Below, one piece after another: positions 18,540 to 29,342 of a DNA stretch of 64,000 nucleotides; within the stretch, counting starts at the first letter, position 1; each line of letters starts with the position of its first letter. Source of the DNA: Homarus americanus. Its lineage: Eukaryota; Arthropoda; Malacostraca; Decapoda; Nephropidae. The stretch lies in the NCBI RefSeq assembly GCF_018991925.1, contig NW_024737068.1:11348676-11412675 (forward strand), given 5' to 3'. The notes under the pieces were generated by a model. It did no database searches, was not told the origin of the DNA, and saw nothing but the letters and a program-made list of their open reading frames with translations. Position numbers and translations under genes: made by a program.

Positions 18540-18612
18540 TTTATTATTATTGGTATTAGCCCACCCAGGCACAGGTCACTGACCCACATTGGGGCCTCGG
18601 GGGGGCGAAAAT

Positions 18613-18666
<54 letters not shown>

Positions 18667-18688
18667 TAATAATAATAATAATAATAAT
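18540..18688 (-). mobile_element. Short LINE-type 3' tail with (ATT)n
   Basis: Read on the minus strand: an (ATT)n array (plus 18617-18688), then CGCCCCCCCGAGGCCCC, then GTGGGTCAGTGACCTGTGCC and GGGTGGGCTAATACC, ending in AATAATAATAAAA. The conserved block of about 70 bp is the same as the 3' end of the jockey-type LINE at 3940-4010. Confidence 0.8.
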
Positions 18689-19634
18689 GGTATAGTTTGG
18701 GATAGATTTTTTAGTTATTTTGTCACCTGTTCATATTCCCTTGGGTTTCTTTGATCGCGTGTTCAAGGGTAGTGATCTTTTGAGATTAGCCAAGAGGGGT
18801 CATTTTATAGTGAAATCTATAGGTTGGTCCGAGGAATACGACCCAGCCTGGAAGCTTTTAAAGGTGAGTCTTACTAAAAGTGCAAAATACTGCGTTTGTA
18901 CAATATTTTTTTCAATCGGGAAAGTTACATGGAATTTTTATACTGATACTATTAATATTTCCTCTTATTATCCCATTCTACTTTATAAATGTTGGTAGTG
19001 TTGACGATAATGATGGTTTTACCCCACCCATATCTTTGTGTCATTAATGGTTTAATGGGTAGATGTATATTTTTATTTTAAATTTAGCGAGAATTCTGGC
19101 TAAAATCCACGCGTTCATGTTGCAATAGATGCGATAACATACAGCTAATAAAGTGACGTGGAATGTAGACAATTTATGTAGTTAACGAGAAAAACGCGTA
19201 TTTTTAGTGTTACCAATTATATATTATCTACAAAAAATAGATTCCCTCTCTCTCTTTTCTTGACTCTCTCTCTCTTCTTGTCTGTCTCTCTCTCTCTAAT
19301 AACTAGACACACACAAATAAAATTCTCTCAATGCAGACGACTTGATTGCTTTCGCAGGTGTGTGGGTATCGTGACAGGTGTGCCAGTGTAATCGATCGTC
19401 GGGAGGAAGACAGTACTACATCACCTGCTGCTATAGTTGTCAGGAGGAAACAGCACGACCTCATTCAAGCCTATCCAGTCCCTCTCCTAGCCTATCCAGT
19501 CCCCCCACCTACCTTATCCAGACCCACACCCTACAAGTATATACAGGGTGGTGCCTATGTCGTCTTACCGTGAACACTGTAGATAATATAACTGTTCTCG
19601 TTACAGTGACTTATGCGCTACCCTGTTTATAAAT

Positions 19635-19637
<3 letters not shown>
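18689..19637. other. Unassigned DNA
   Basis: No gene recognised; a CT-rich stretch (TCTCTC runs) lies at 19244-19300. Confidence 0.4.
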
Positions 19638-19670
<33 letters not shown>

Positions 19671-19740
19671 ATATATATATGTGTGTATGTGTATATATGT
19701 ATGTGTGTGTGCGGTTATGTATGTTTATGTTCTGTATATA
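19638..19740. repeat. (TG)n and TG/TA-rich simple repeat
   Basis: Fourteen TG units at 19639-19666 grade into GTATATATGT repeats. The 279-codon plus-strand ORF that starts here (to 20480) begins with Val-Cys repeats and crosses unrelated sequence. It is an artefact. Confidence 0.9.
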
Positions 19741-19974
19741 TTCTTTTCTTAAGCATTTCCCCTCATAACATTATCTCTCTCTCTCTCTGTTTTTCTCATC
19801 ATCATCACTATATCCACCTACTTACATACCTATCTGTCTATACCACATACCTACGCGTACCTTGCTACACTGTAATACCTACATATCCATCTCTTTGCCT
19901 ACCTGTCTATTTATCACCCCTTCACCATCTATATATCTCTATTCCCCTTCTCTTCCTCCCCTTCCTCACCTCCC

Positions 19975-20130
19975 ATGGTCCTCCTAAGAGCTCACTGGGG
20001 AGGCCGATAAGAGAGGCAGGCCCCCCCATCACCGCTCGCTTGCTGGCCGCTGCCGTCACTACGAGGTCCCAGACGGGTGGAGGCTGGGTACACGGCTCCC
20101 TCAGTCAACACAATGGCTTATATCTCTCCC
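19975..20130. promoter_or_regulatory. GC-rich patch, possible promoter or first exon
   Basis: A clearly GC-rich 150-bp island in AT-rich surroundings, with several CpGs (GAGGCCGATAAGAGAGGC; CCGCTGCCGTCACTACGAGG). On the minus strand an ATG at 19977 is followed by GGAG and a GTGAGG donor-like site. No coding family is recognised, so this is only a candidate regulatory region. Confidence 0.3.
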
Positions 20131-20326
20131 TGAGACTGCATCTGCTCCTCGGAAACTGCACATATTGCGATATTTCTACCACATTTCTGTATGGATATTT
20201 GCATACAGCGATGATTTTTAGGTTATGTTTTTTGAAGACGGGGAAACTAGAACTGTGTCGGGTCGTTTTAAGAGTAATAATACGTGAAATTTATTTATTT
20301 TGCTGTTGGGATGGTTCACAGTCTCC

Positions 20327-20340
20327 GTTACCCTGGCAAC
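20327..20340. promoter_or_regulatory. X-box (RFX-type) motif
   Basis: GTTACCCTGGCAAC is a near-perfect palindromic X-box: half-sites GTTACC and GGCAAC with a 2-bp spacer. RFX factors bind this class of site upstream of many ciliary genes in animals. It lies about 200 bp from the GC-rich patch at 19975-20130. No ciliary gene is recognised here, so function is open. Confidence 0.35.
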
Positions 20341-20732
20341 TTCATGAGTTTACTTGCCATTTGCAGGTAAAATTTAGTGTCATTTTTATTTTAAACATAT
20401 TTATTGGTTTATTCACGTGTTTGTCTTTTTTTTGGGGGGGGGGAGGGGATCTCTGGAATGGCGTGAGTTCAATCTTTTAAAAGTGTGAATGTGTTGACTC
20501 GGTTGATGTGTTTCAGAGGAAGTTTAAATCTATGTCCATATGTAAATTTCAGGTATACTGTATATTGACATTTTGCATTAATGCTTTCATGCCACTCCAT
20601 TTTCCTAATTGTTTACTATTTTCAAGTGTACTATATTTGAGAATATTAATATGTAGAGTTCATATATTTTTGTTCAGTAGTTTGATATATTGAATAGTAT
20701 TATTGCCATTATTCTCCCCTCTTATTTACTGG

Positions 20733-20846
20733 TTTATATCAGTGTCTGTTTGTCTGTATATCTATGTCTCTGTATGTCTGTGTCTGTATGTCTGTGTCTA
20801 TGTGTCTGTGTATCTATGTGTCTGTGTCTGTATGTCTTTGTTTTAA
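20733..20846. repeat. (TGTCTG/TATG)n simple repeat
   Basis: Irregular TGTCTGTATGTCTGTGTCTA-type repeats for about 110 bp. Confidence 0.85.
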
Positions 20847-21059
20847 GTGTTGTAGAGGTCTTCTGAGGCTTCTAAATAGGAGCAGATGACCCTGTGCTTA
20901 CCTGTAGCTATGGCGCTCTCTCTCTCTCCAGGTAAACTACATATATTAGGTGTCTCAAATGCACAAGTACAAGATAATCTCCTGCAATGAACAAACACCT
21001 GACATAACTGTTAATAGACTTCGACCGACAGGTGTTACCATTGCTACAGTGAGAGGTAA

Positions 21060-21320
21060 GACAGAAGATATTACGTCACACAGGTAAAATGGTACGTTAT
21101 GTTACTTCATGAAGGTTTACCAGAGTGTTTTAATACCTCATACAGGTATATTACCCCATATACAGGTAAGATAAAATGGAATAATACCATATGCAGGTGA
21201 GATGGAATATAACATTACCATTGCATGGAATATGTAAGGCTGGATATAAAGTTACTTCATGCAGATAAAGTAGGAGATTATGATACGTCATACAATTGAG
21301 ATAGAACATTATAGAAATAA
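21060..21320. repeat. Degenerate tandem repeat rich in CAG|GTRAG
   Basis: Six or seven diverged units of about 30-40 bp of the form ATACC-CATACAGGTAAGATAAAATGG. Several units carry a sequence matching a 5' splice site (ACAGGTAAAA, ACAGGTATAT, ACAGGTAAGA, GCAGGTGAGA). Confidence 0.55.
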
Positions 21321-21419
21321 AAAGAGATGGAGACAGACAGAAAGAGACAGAGAAACTGTCGGCCACTACAGCTAATTACTGCGTTTGTTTCTCATGGTCT
21401 GAACCGACATAATTGATGG

Positions 21420-21830
21420 ATGCTGTTGCTGGGGAAAGGGGAGATGCAGAAAGGTGGGGAGAGGCGTGAAGATGGGAAGAGGAGAGAGGCAAAAGGGTGA
21501 GGAAAGGGGAGAGTGGAGAGGATGAAAGGTGTGGTGAGGACGAAGAGGGAAAAGAGAAAGGAGGGAGAAAGAGGAGGGAAGAGAGAGGGGAGAGTTGAGA
21601 AGAGGGGAGCTGAGAAAAGTGGGGGAATGGAGGATTGGGGGAAGAAGGCATAAAAGAAGGATGGAAGAAGAGAGAGAGGGAGGAAGAAGGGGAGGGAGGG
21701 AGAGAGAAAAGAGGGATGAAGAGATGTGGGGAAGAAGAGAGGGCGGGTAGATGGGAGGGAGGGAGGGAAAGAAGAGGGTAGGAGGGAGGGAAAAGGGAGG
21801 GTAGGAGGAAGGGAGGGAGGGAGGTGAGTG
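21420..21830. repeat. Polypurine tract
   Basis: About 410 bp in which the plus strand is nearly all G and A (GGGAGGGAGGGAAAGAAGAGG-type). Minus-strand Ser/Pro/Leu-rich ORFs of up to 155 codons here are compositional artefacts. Confidence 0.9.
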
Positions 21831-22004
21831 TGTCAGCATAATTAACGTTAACTGTCAGGGAGTTTGTTTGTTCCAGTTCCTTTGTCTTCTTCTTCCTCCT
21901 CCTTTTCTTCTCATTATTCTGACTCCTTACTCCTCTTCTTCTCCTCCATTATTATAATTATTATCGTTATTATCAACAGTAGTAGTAGCAGTAGTGGTAG
22001 TGGA

Positions 22005-22420
22005 CGTCAGCACTCGGGGATTCTGGACACTTGGACAACGAGCCTTCTTTGATGTCAGGATATTTGACCCCATGGCCGCATGCCACCATAACCTAGCTCT
22101 CGATGCTACACACAAGAGGAACGAGAATGACAAGAACAGGGCGTATGGGTAAAGAATTCAGAATGTGGACCAAGGCAGCTTCACTCCCCTAGTGTTCACA
22201 ACCTCTGGTACGATGGGACCAAGTGCAAGACGCTTCTATGCAAGACTGGCCGAGGTGTTATCCGAACAGAAGCAGCAGCCCAAAAGTTACGTTGCAGCCT
22301 GGTTAAGATGACAACTGTCCTCTCTGCTTAGGTATGCATTGCTTTGCCTCAGGGGAAAGATATTTTCGGCCCCAAAGCAGACAACGGTTGCAGATATTGT
22401 CTCTGAGGCTGGAGGCCATG
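22005..22420 (+). pseudogene. LINE-associated C-terminal domain relic, copy 1
   Basis: Across two or three frames the plus strand reads the conserved signature of a retroelement-associated domain: GFWT..Q..FFD.R.F near 22018-22060, CHHNLALDATHKRNEN near 22082-22130, and QGSFTPLVFTTSG near 22170-22210, then an alanine/arginine-rich stretch ending in CRYCL near 22390. The domain occurs at the end of many invertebrate non-LTR retroelement proteins; that it is nuclease-like is my inference from the FFD-x-R pattern. A stop (TAA) at about 22150 and frameshifts show it is dead. A second, closely similar copy is at 31205-31640. Confidence 0.6.
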
Positions 22421-24405
22421 TTCAGAAAACAAAGTATTAGTAATAGCATCATTATTTCTATAACTATCATCACCATCATCATTGGTCCTTCTGCCATTAC
22501 TTGTCAGTGTACTTTTTATCCTCTTAAATACAACCTCCTCTTATTAACATTCCCAACCCAGTCTCAATTCTCAATGCTGAAAAACGCTTTCTAAAAATTG
22601 GCAGTGATGAGGCGTCTCTCAGCCAAGTCAATCGGGTATCACGTAAAGTATGGTAAGTAATCAGCAGTGACAGGCGTATGTACTTGTTACCCTCTCCCAC
22701 GTGTAACCACTCTTGTTGTGACAGTTGGCTCCCATAGGCAAGACGGCCCATTAGGGACAGTGTGGTTACAGTCCACTGTACAGTATATTAAGTCTTCATT
22801 ACTCAAGGATGCAGCATGACCGACACTGCACTTGACCGTCTTAACTTATTCGACTGTTAGGTTAGGTACCCATTTACACCTGGGTCGACTGGAAGTGCGA
22901 AAGGATTCAACAAGTGACCCTTAGAAGAGGAAGCGAGTGCTGTATCCACCCCGGCCGACGAACTCCTTGTCTGTTGTAACCCCTTAAATATATCCCCCTT
23001 AACCCCTTATCTACTGGACGTTACTTTTATTATATTATTTGGTTAACGCCAGACGACTTTATTCAGCACAGAGAGACCCCTCGTACCCAAGGGGTTAAAT
23101 ATGACCCACTTATATTGTAACAGACGAACAGACGGACGAACACACAAAGACGCCTGACCACATATATAAAATAGTTGATCCTTATTATCATTATTCATCC
23201 GTTTGTTTATCCATTTATTTCAAGGGCCGCTGCGGCACCATAAATCTAGGAGAGTGCAGCAATTTGTAAAGAGCTTTTCCTTCAAAAATACAAACAAAGC
23301 AGTGGAAGTTGTGGAGTCAAAAACGTGAGGTACCATCCATTATATCAAGCTGGCTTTCTCATGACTGTTTTAGAATCTGACGCCAGCAGCCAATACAGCT
23401 AATGGATGTTGCATTCACAACACAAACCAAACGAACAACCGCGATAAAGAACTCTTCATACGCAAGAGACTTCCCGTTGGGTACATTCAAGTCCTCTTCT
23501 GATGCTTCCTCGGTCCTGATTGATCTACATCAATGATGGGCAACCCAAATTAGTTAGTGGGCTGCATAAGTGAGCATCTTTTCTCAGTGGGCAACATCCT
23601 TGAAAAATCGACCATAAGCCAAAATGCAAAAGTCAGAATATAGTGATCGTTGGTAAGTGCGCTATGATTGGTGGGGCTGGTGAATGCGGAACTCAATCTT
23701 AATGGTAACATCTTGGCTCCTAGTTGATTGAATATGCTACATAATATCATAGATTACTGATTTATGACTAGTAATATTCTGTCACTCTGTGGAGTCGTTA
23801 ACCCCCCGATTCAGTGATTGGTCATTCACTTAAATTAAAACTTGAAGGCCACCTTTCTTTGATGGGTACAAGTTAGCAACGTAACTTTTCCAATTTACCC
23901 ATATACTTAACGGCACAAAATGTGTTTCCTTGATGAAGTTCTGTAAAAAAAAGGAGGGGGGAGTGCTATTAGGGTGATTGGAATCTCCCGTAAAACTTCC
24001 ATGGGTAAATAAACACCGGAATAGAAATAAACATGTTCCCCAAATTATCATTGTACAGTACGTTCTTCAGAGCGCTAAGGAGTACACAAAAATTAATGTT
24101 TTTTTCTCTTTTGTTAGACCCGTTTTAAGTTCCATCACATAATGAAGACAATTATTACAAGTATTTATTCGACTTTAAGTGATGAATTTTTATTTAGCTA
24201 TGACAAGAGACGAAAAGTTAAATAACTATTAATTCATGATTCATTTTATTTATCCTATCTTCTGTATTTGATGGTTTATTCAGATCTCACCAATTAATTG
24301 ATTGTTTTAATGTAATATTGTACAGCACTATTTGTTTTCATAAGACCTTTCATACTATCATGTACTGGGTCGCTCGCTGGCTACTACACTTCTCGATACT
24401 CCGTC
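22421..24405. other. Unassigned DNA
   Basis: No gene recognised. A segment near 22855-22960 (GTACCCATTTACACCTGGGT) resembles the body of arthropod SINEs but lacks a Pol III head. Confidence 0.4.
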
Positions 24406-24409
24406 CAAC

Positions 24410-24545
24410 CCTCCATCTATTCGTCCAACCATCCATCTATCCGACCAACCATTCATCTATCTGTCTAATCATCCACCTATCCGTCCAACCATCCATCTAT
24501 CCGTCTAACCATCCATCTATCCGTCTAACCATCAATCTGTCCACC
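24410..24545. repeat. Minisatellite, unit about 20 bp
   Basis: Six or seven units of the type CCATCTATCCGTCCAACCAT with small variations. Confidence 0.9.
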
Positions 24546-24682
24546 CCCCCCACACATGACTACCTACCCAGGGAGACTGCCCAGCAACAACCGATGGACT
24601 CACAGACAAGGTCATTCATACAGTTAACAGGAGAACTACTGTATATGTGCTTTGACTTCGACCTTTGTATACTACCTCAGTA

Positions 24683-24957
24683 AGGTCAAAGAGGTCAGAG
24701 TTCATCTAGGTGGTGTCAGTGTCATGCTAAGGTCAGAGTTCATCTAGGTGGTGTCAGTGTAATACTAAGATCAGCGTTCATCTAGGTGGTGTCAGTGTCA
24801 TGCTAAGGTCAGAGTTCATCTAGGTGGTGTCAGTGTAATACTAAGGTCACAGTTCATCTAGGTGGTGTCAGTGTAATACTAAGGTCACAGTTCATCTAGG
24901 TGGTGTCAATGTCATACTAAGGTCAGAGTTCATCTAGGTGGTGTCAGTGCCATATAA
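24683..24957. repeat. 38-bp minisatellite, each unit with a DR1-type site
   Basis: Seven units at exact 38-bp spacing. Each contains AGGTCA, one base, then AGTTCA: starts at 24692, 24730, 24768, 24806, 24844, 24882 and 24920. Six are intact; the one at 24768 is altered to AGATCA-G-CGTTCA. This is the direct-repeat-1 arrangement recognised by RXR/USP, HNF4 and COUP-type nuclear receptors. An extra AGGTCA half-site at 24683 forms a DR3 with the first unit. The rest of the unit is TCTAGGTGGTGTCAGTGT plus a variable end. Confidence 0.9.
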
Positions 24958-25084
24958 CATCAGAAAGGTCATGATGGTCACAGCCTGAGAGGTATTATCA
25001 GAAACTATCGACAACTTCAATATAAAAAAATATCTGATGGTTATATTAGTGATAGCGTCCGTTATTCTTACTGAAAGGTAGATT

Positions 25085-25235
25085 TTGATAGTTTAAATCA
25101 TTCAGTAAAGGATTCGGTAGTTCCAATCACCCAGTAAAAGATTCAGTGGTTCAAATCACCCAGTAAAAGATTCAGTGGTTCAAATCACCCAGTAAAAGAT
25201 TCAGTGGTTCAAATCACTCTCAGTAAAGGATTAGG
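25085..25235. repeat. 29-bp minisatellite
   Basis: About five units of the type GATTCAGTGGTTCAAATCAC followed by CCAGTAAAA, the outer ones diverged. Confidence 0.85.
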
Positions 25236-25334
25236 TGGTGTCAATCGCTTCTGATAAGAAACGCTTAAATCCTTCTTTTCATGTTTAATTTCCCCTCACG
25301 GCTTTATTCTCTGTCTTGGTACATTCATAATGTC

Positions 25335-25565
25335 TTCCTCCTCTACCCTTTCCTTCTTTCTCTCTCCCTCCTCTACCCTTCCCTTCTTTCTCTCACCCTC
25401 CTCTACTTTTCCCTCCTTTCTCTCTCCCTCCTCTATCCTTCACTTCTTCCTCTCTCCCTCCTCTACCCTTCCCTCCTCTCTCTCTCCCTCTACCTTTCCT
25501 TTCTCCATCCTCACCACTTCCCCCGTTCCTCTCCCTCCTTCATCTCTTCTTCACACCTCCTCCAT
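25335..25565. repeat. CT-rich minisatellite, unit about 28 bp
   Basis: Five or six units of the type CTCCCTCCTCTACCCTTCCC plus TTCTTTCT, decaying into CT-rich sequence. The plus-strand Ser/Leu/Pro ORFs across it are artefacts. Confidence 0.85.
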
Positions 25566-25784
25566 TCCTCCGCCTCTGAACTTTTATTGATAGGACATAA
25601 TCCTGGCCGAAGCCATATGAGCGGATTTTCACATTTTTAAGACCATCTCAGGCCCTTTTTGTCACTTTTCGGCTCTTTCGGACGTTTTCAACCCATATCA
25701 GAATTTATTAGTCCAATACAGACCGTTTCAGAAGCCCATCAAACAGTTTTAGACCATCGGAGCAATCATAAGTCTAGCTCAGTC

Positions 25785-25875
25785 CTTTTTTTTTTTTACG
25801 GGTATTAGCCCACCCGGGCCTGGGGGGCGAAAATATAATAAATAATAATAATTATAATAAAAATAATTTTTTGTC
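25785..25875 (-). mobile_element. Short LINE-type 3' tail (truncated copy)
   Basis: The minus strand reads TTTTCGCCCCCCAGGCCC, then GGGTGGGCTAATACCCGT, then an A-run, preceded by ATT-rich sequence. It is the same tail as at 18540-18688 but lacks the central GTCAGTGACCTGTGC block. Confidence 0.7.
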
Positions 25876-26733
25876 TAATGACTGCCCTTGTGACATAAAG
25901 CAATGACGTCATATATTATTTACAACCAACCTCAGGTCTCGATAATGCAGCTGGTGTATTCACATAATGCTAGCCTATAAATATCAAGTGATGCAAATCA
26001 TGCCTTCGTCACTGAAAGATCACCAATCACAGGCTAGAAGGATCACCGTACCCTCGTAACAGCAGTCAATTACTACCGTCAAGACTTCTGTCGTCAAGAA
26101 AACGTCAACCAATCAACGAGCCCGAAGTTGTTGTCTTGGCGTGATGTTAACCAATCTCAGTCGTGGACAATAATTTTGGGACGGCAAATATTGTGTCGTT
26201 CAGATTTTTCTCGTCTTATCATCTTATTGTTTTCTTTCCTAATAAATATTGGTGCTGAGGATTCTTCATATAAGGATTATAATTAGTTCTTAAATTCGAC
26301 CAAGATATAATTATTTCCACTGACTTATTTAAATGTCAGTGTATAATAATATTATCATCTCCAGATACCTAATAAACTAATTACTTTAGTTAGGTATATT
26401 GATTTATGATATGAATAAATTTCAAACAACATTCTTAGATTCTGTTGAGTATTTACACAAAGGCGAAAACAGCATAAAACAATAACAAATATAAAAACAA
26501 TAATATCGTATACAACAAAATAATCCTCAATAACAACAGCAACAAAAAACGAAATAAAAACATTAAAACCTCTTTCTTACTCTTGTGGAAGAAATACTGT
26601 ATACATTTGAGGCAAAAATAGTTTATATATTTGTTTGTTTCCTATGTATTTATATTCTATTCATTCTCCTTTATTCATCTCTCTTTCTATTCCCATTTAC
26701 TTTTTAACTGCATTTTTTATCCATTTCATTTTG

Positions 26734-26735
<2 letters not shown>
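25876..26735. other. Unassigned AT-rich DNA
   Basis: Nothing recognisable. Confidence 0.4.

Positions 26736-26736
<1 letters not shown>

Positions 26737-26815
<79 letters not shown>
26737..26815. repeat. (TA)n microsatellite
   Basis: About 39 TA units. Confidence 0.97.
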
Positions 26816-26819
<4 letters not shown>

Positions 26820-27094
26820 CAGTGTTTTTAATACCGTTCCAGAATTATTTTAAATATCTACACGTTTTTGTAAAATTATTTGTTAATTCTGTTTACTTTT
26901 CTCCTTAATACAATAATGAAATTAATTTGCTTAAATTCCACTCATTCTATATTATTATTATTTTCCTATAAACAAACATGTTTTCGAATCGGTGTTCCGT
27001 TAATATACTTCCATAAATTCCAATAAACTTCATAAATTTACACTTCGCTTCTCAGTCTTGTCTAAAACTTTAGGTAACAAAAGATTACTCGGTT

Positions 27095-27273
<179 letters not shown>

Positions 27274-27285
27274 TTTCCGTTGTTT

Positions 27286-27287
<2 letters not shown>

Positions 27288-27370
<83 letters not shown>
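27288..27370. repeat. (TA)n microsatellite, right of Penelope palindrome
   Basis: About 41 TA units beginning 14 bp after the palindrome. Confidence 0.97.
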
Positions 27371-27371
<1 letters not shown>

Positions 27372-27559
27372 GTATACAGATTTCAGGCTGTTTTACACTT
27401 TAGTATTTTACGTTACGATTATTTTGTCCTTTTGAAAGTTTCTGGGCAGTGTTCTCGGTAAGTGGACGGAAATTAATGATAACACGACGAAAGAATGAAT
27501 AAATATGATGAGACAAAGTAGGGTAGTGCGTGAGAGAGAGAGAGAGAGATTAACTTACC

Positions 27560-27880
27560 GTATGCAGCAGGGGCCAGGTAGCCGATCAGCCAGTAGGAAA
27601 ACTCAGCAGCCAATCAGGAACAGAGAATACTTGTCAGCTGGCCAATCAACCACCAACAGTGACAGGAGTCTTCTCCGGCAATTCAGCAGCTGGGAGTGAC
27701 AGCTGGAGTCGTCGTCCACCTTGTCAGCAGCAAGAAAAGTCGTCAGCCAATCAGTAGGAACAGCAGAATATGGTGGGCAATCAGCAGCGGAAGTATGAAG
27801 GTGTTCCGTTGTCAGCAGCAGTGAGTTCCGTCATCCTCAACCGAGATCAAGGGAGGGCCAAGACTCACTCCGGGACAACT
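27560..27880. promoter_or_regulatory. CCAAT-box cluster, promoter-like
   Basis: A GC-richer 300-bp region with CCAATCA at 27610, 27642 and 27747, and the variant GCAATCA at 27777, all in the same orientation. Repeated CAGCAGC and GTCAGC phrases suggest a partly tandem origin. CCAAT boxes are bound by NF-Y in animal promoters. No adjacent coding exon is recognised. Confidence 0.35.
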
Positions 27881-28655
27881 TGATCTCCTTGGCTATGTTC
27901 TTTCAGGGATAAATGTTCATCTTTTCTTTCGTTTCTTAAGGATATATTAAATTTATTTTCTATCTTTATGTCGAAAAAATAAGCGACTTGATTTATTCCT
28001 CCACGAGAAAAACTTGATTATCTTCTTGCAGGATGAACAAACTTTTCTCTCTTCCTTCGATTTTACTTTACGCTAGAATGTGTTTTATCAACAAGTCAAA
28101 AGTAATCCAGGCAGCCTAGTATTTGGAAGGCTGCCATGACGAACTTTCCGTAGCTACGTTCACTCTGTTGACATCATAAACGAATATTGTTCTGTTCGTT
28201 TTCATTTCCATTTAGAAAATCACTTCAACATCAAAGACAACTTTACACGCTCTTGATGCCCGATGACAAAAATCAATCACTGAATACAATAACTTAGTGA
28301 ACACAGATCAATAGGTTTGTGTCTCAGTTTTGTACACTCGAAATTTCGGAGTATGAACTTGAAACTTGGCGGGAAAATCACATAAAACATAATTTGGCTA
28401 TTAGAAATATTCCATGTTTTGTTAACGCTTATTAATTCATACGAAAATATTATTAATGTAGTCCGACAACGTTTGTATTATTATCTTTGGCTATCACACT
28501 AAACTTGGTTAATGACAGTTCTTACTGTACAAGTAAATGTCACTGTTTCTAAGTTCATATCTAAAATCTCAAAAAAGACACATTACGCTTAGATATAAAT
28601 CTAATAATTCTTCACTAAATTAGCTACCTGGATAAGTAGTTTGACAATGTAAGTC
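27881..28655. other. Unassigned AT-rich DNA
   Basis: No gene recognised. Confidence 0.4.
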
Positions 28656-28659
28656 GCTG

Positions 28660-28850
28660 TTCTAACAAGTTTTCCGCTCGCCGTCACGGGGAAGGTGAGT
28701 GTGTAGCAGGAGGTGAGGTGCGTGGTCCGGTCTGCTGCACGGTCAGGGCGGGAGTGAGGCAGCGACTGCCGGCCCACCATACTCCTCACACTCACACATC
28801 ACCGCAGCCGCCTCAATGACTCAGTCTGCCTCTTGACGTCAGAGAAGGTG
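28660..28850. promoter_or_regulatory. GC-rich promoter-like patch with AP-1 and CRE sites
   Basis: A GC- and CpG-rich island. It contains TGACTCA (AP-1 type) at 28817-28823 and a perfect TGACGTCA (cAMP response element) at 28834-28841. A strong donor-like GGGGAAGGTGAGTGTG lies at about 28690-28705 on the plus strand. It may be a promoter with a noncoding first exon, but no downstream coding exon was identified. Confidence 0.35.
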
Positions 28851-29250
28851 GATGTCGTTTGTTTGCTCGTTCGTCTCAGTTTCTGGTTGATTGAACTTGA
28901 TTCATATTCTCTTTTTAGCTTTCTTTCTTTCTTGTACATGTATTTTACTTTCACTCATGCTCTTAATCTACTCTCCACTTTCCTCCCAGCTATCCAGCTC
29001 TTGACCTCCACAGCTCATATATTCATCACCTCTGAAATTCTCAGTTCTTGTATATCTTACTCCTCTCACATCTCACCTTTGGGACAATTGCGTCAGGCTT
29101 CTATGTCGCTGTCGTCTCATCTGAGAATACTTTGTTAATAAAACTTTATACCTTGGAAATACTGAAATCTGATTGGAAATTTCCGTAGATTTAAATTAAT
29201 CTGGCAACTACATCTAAATAAATGTCAATTAGCCATTATATGGCAACTCT
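28851..29250. other. Unassigned CT-rich DNA
   Basis: A plus-strand ORF of 101 codons covers much of this stretch but has no family resemblance that I can see. Confidence 0.35.
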
Positions 29251-29255
29251 CTCTT

Positions 29256-29256
29256 T

Positions 29257-29330
<74 letters not shown>

Positions 29331-29342
29331 CGTGTGTGTGTG
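29256..29342. repeat. (TA)n-(TG)n microsatellite
   Basis: About 36 TA units, with one phase slip near 29270, followed by a short TG run. Confidence 0.95.

Noticed and set aside
19641..20480. 279-codon plus-strand ORF, the longest in the window
   Set aside because: It starts in a (TG)n repeat, runs through CT-rich simple sequence and a GC-rich patch, and ends at random; no domain or signal beyond low-complexity residues.
24683..24957. CRISPR-like array (also considered for 62351-64000)
   Set aside because: No unique spacers between repeats, eukaryotic context, no cas genes; these are ordinary tandem minisatellites.
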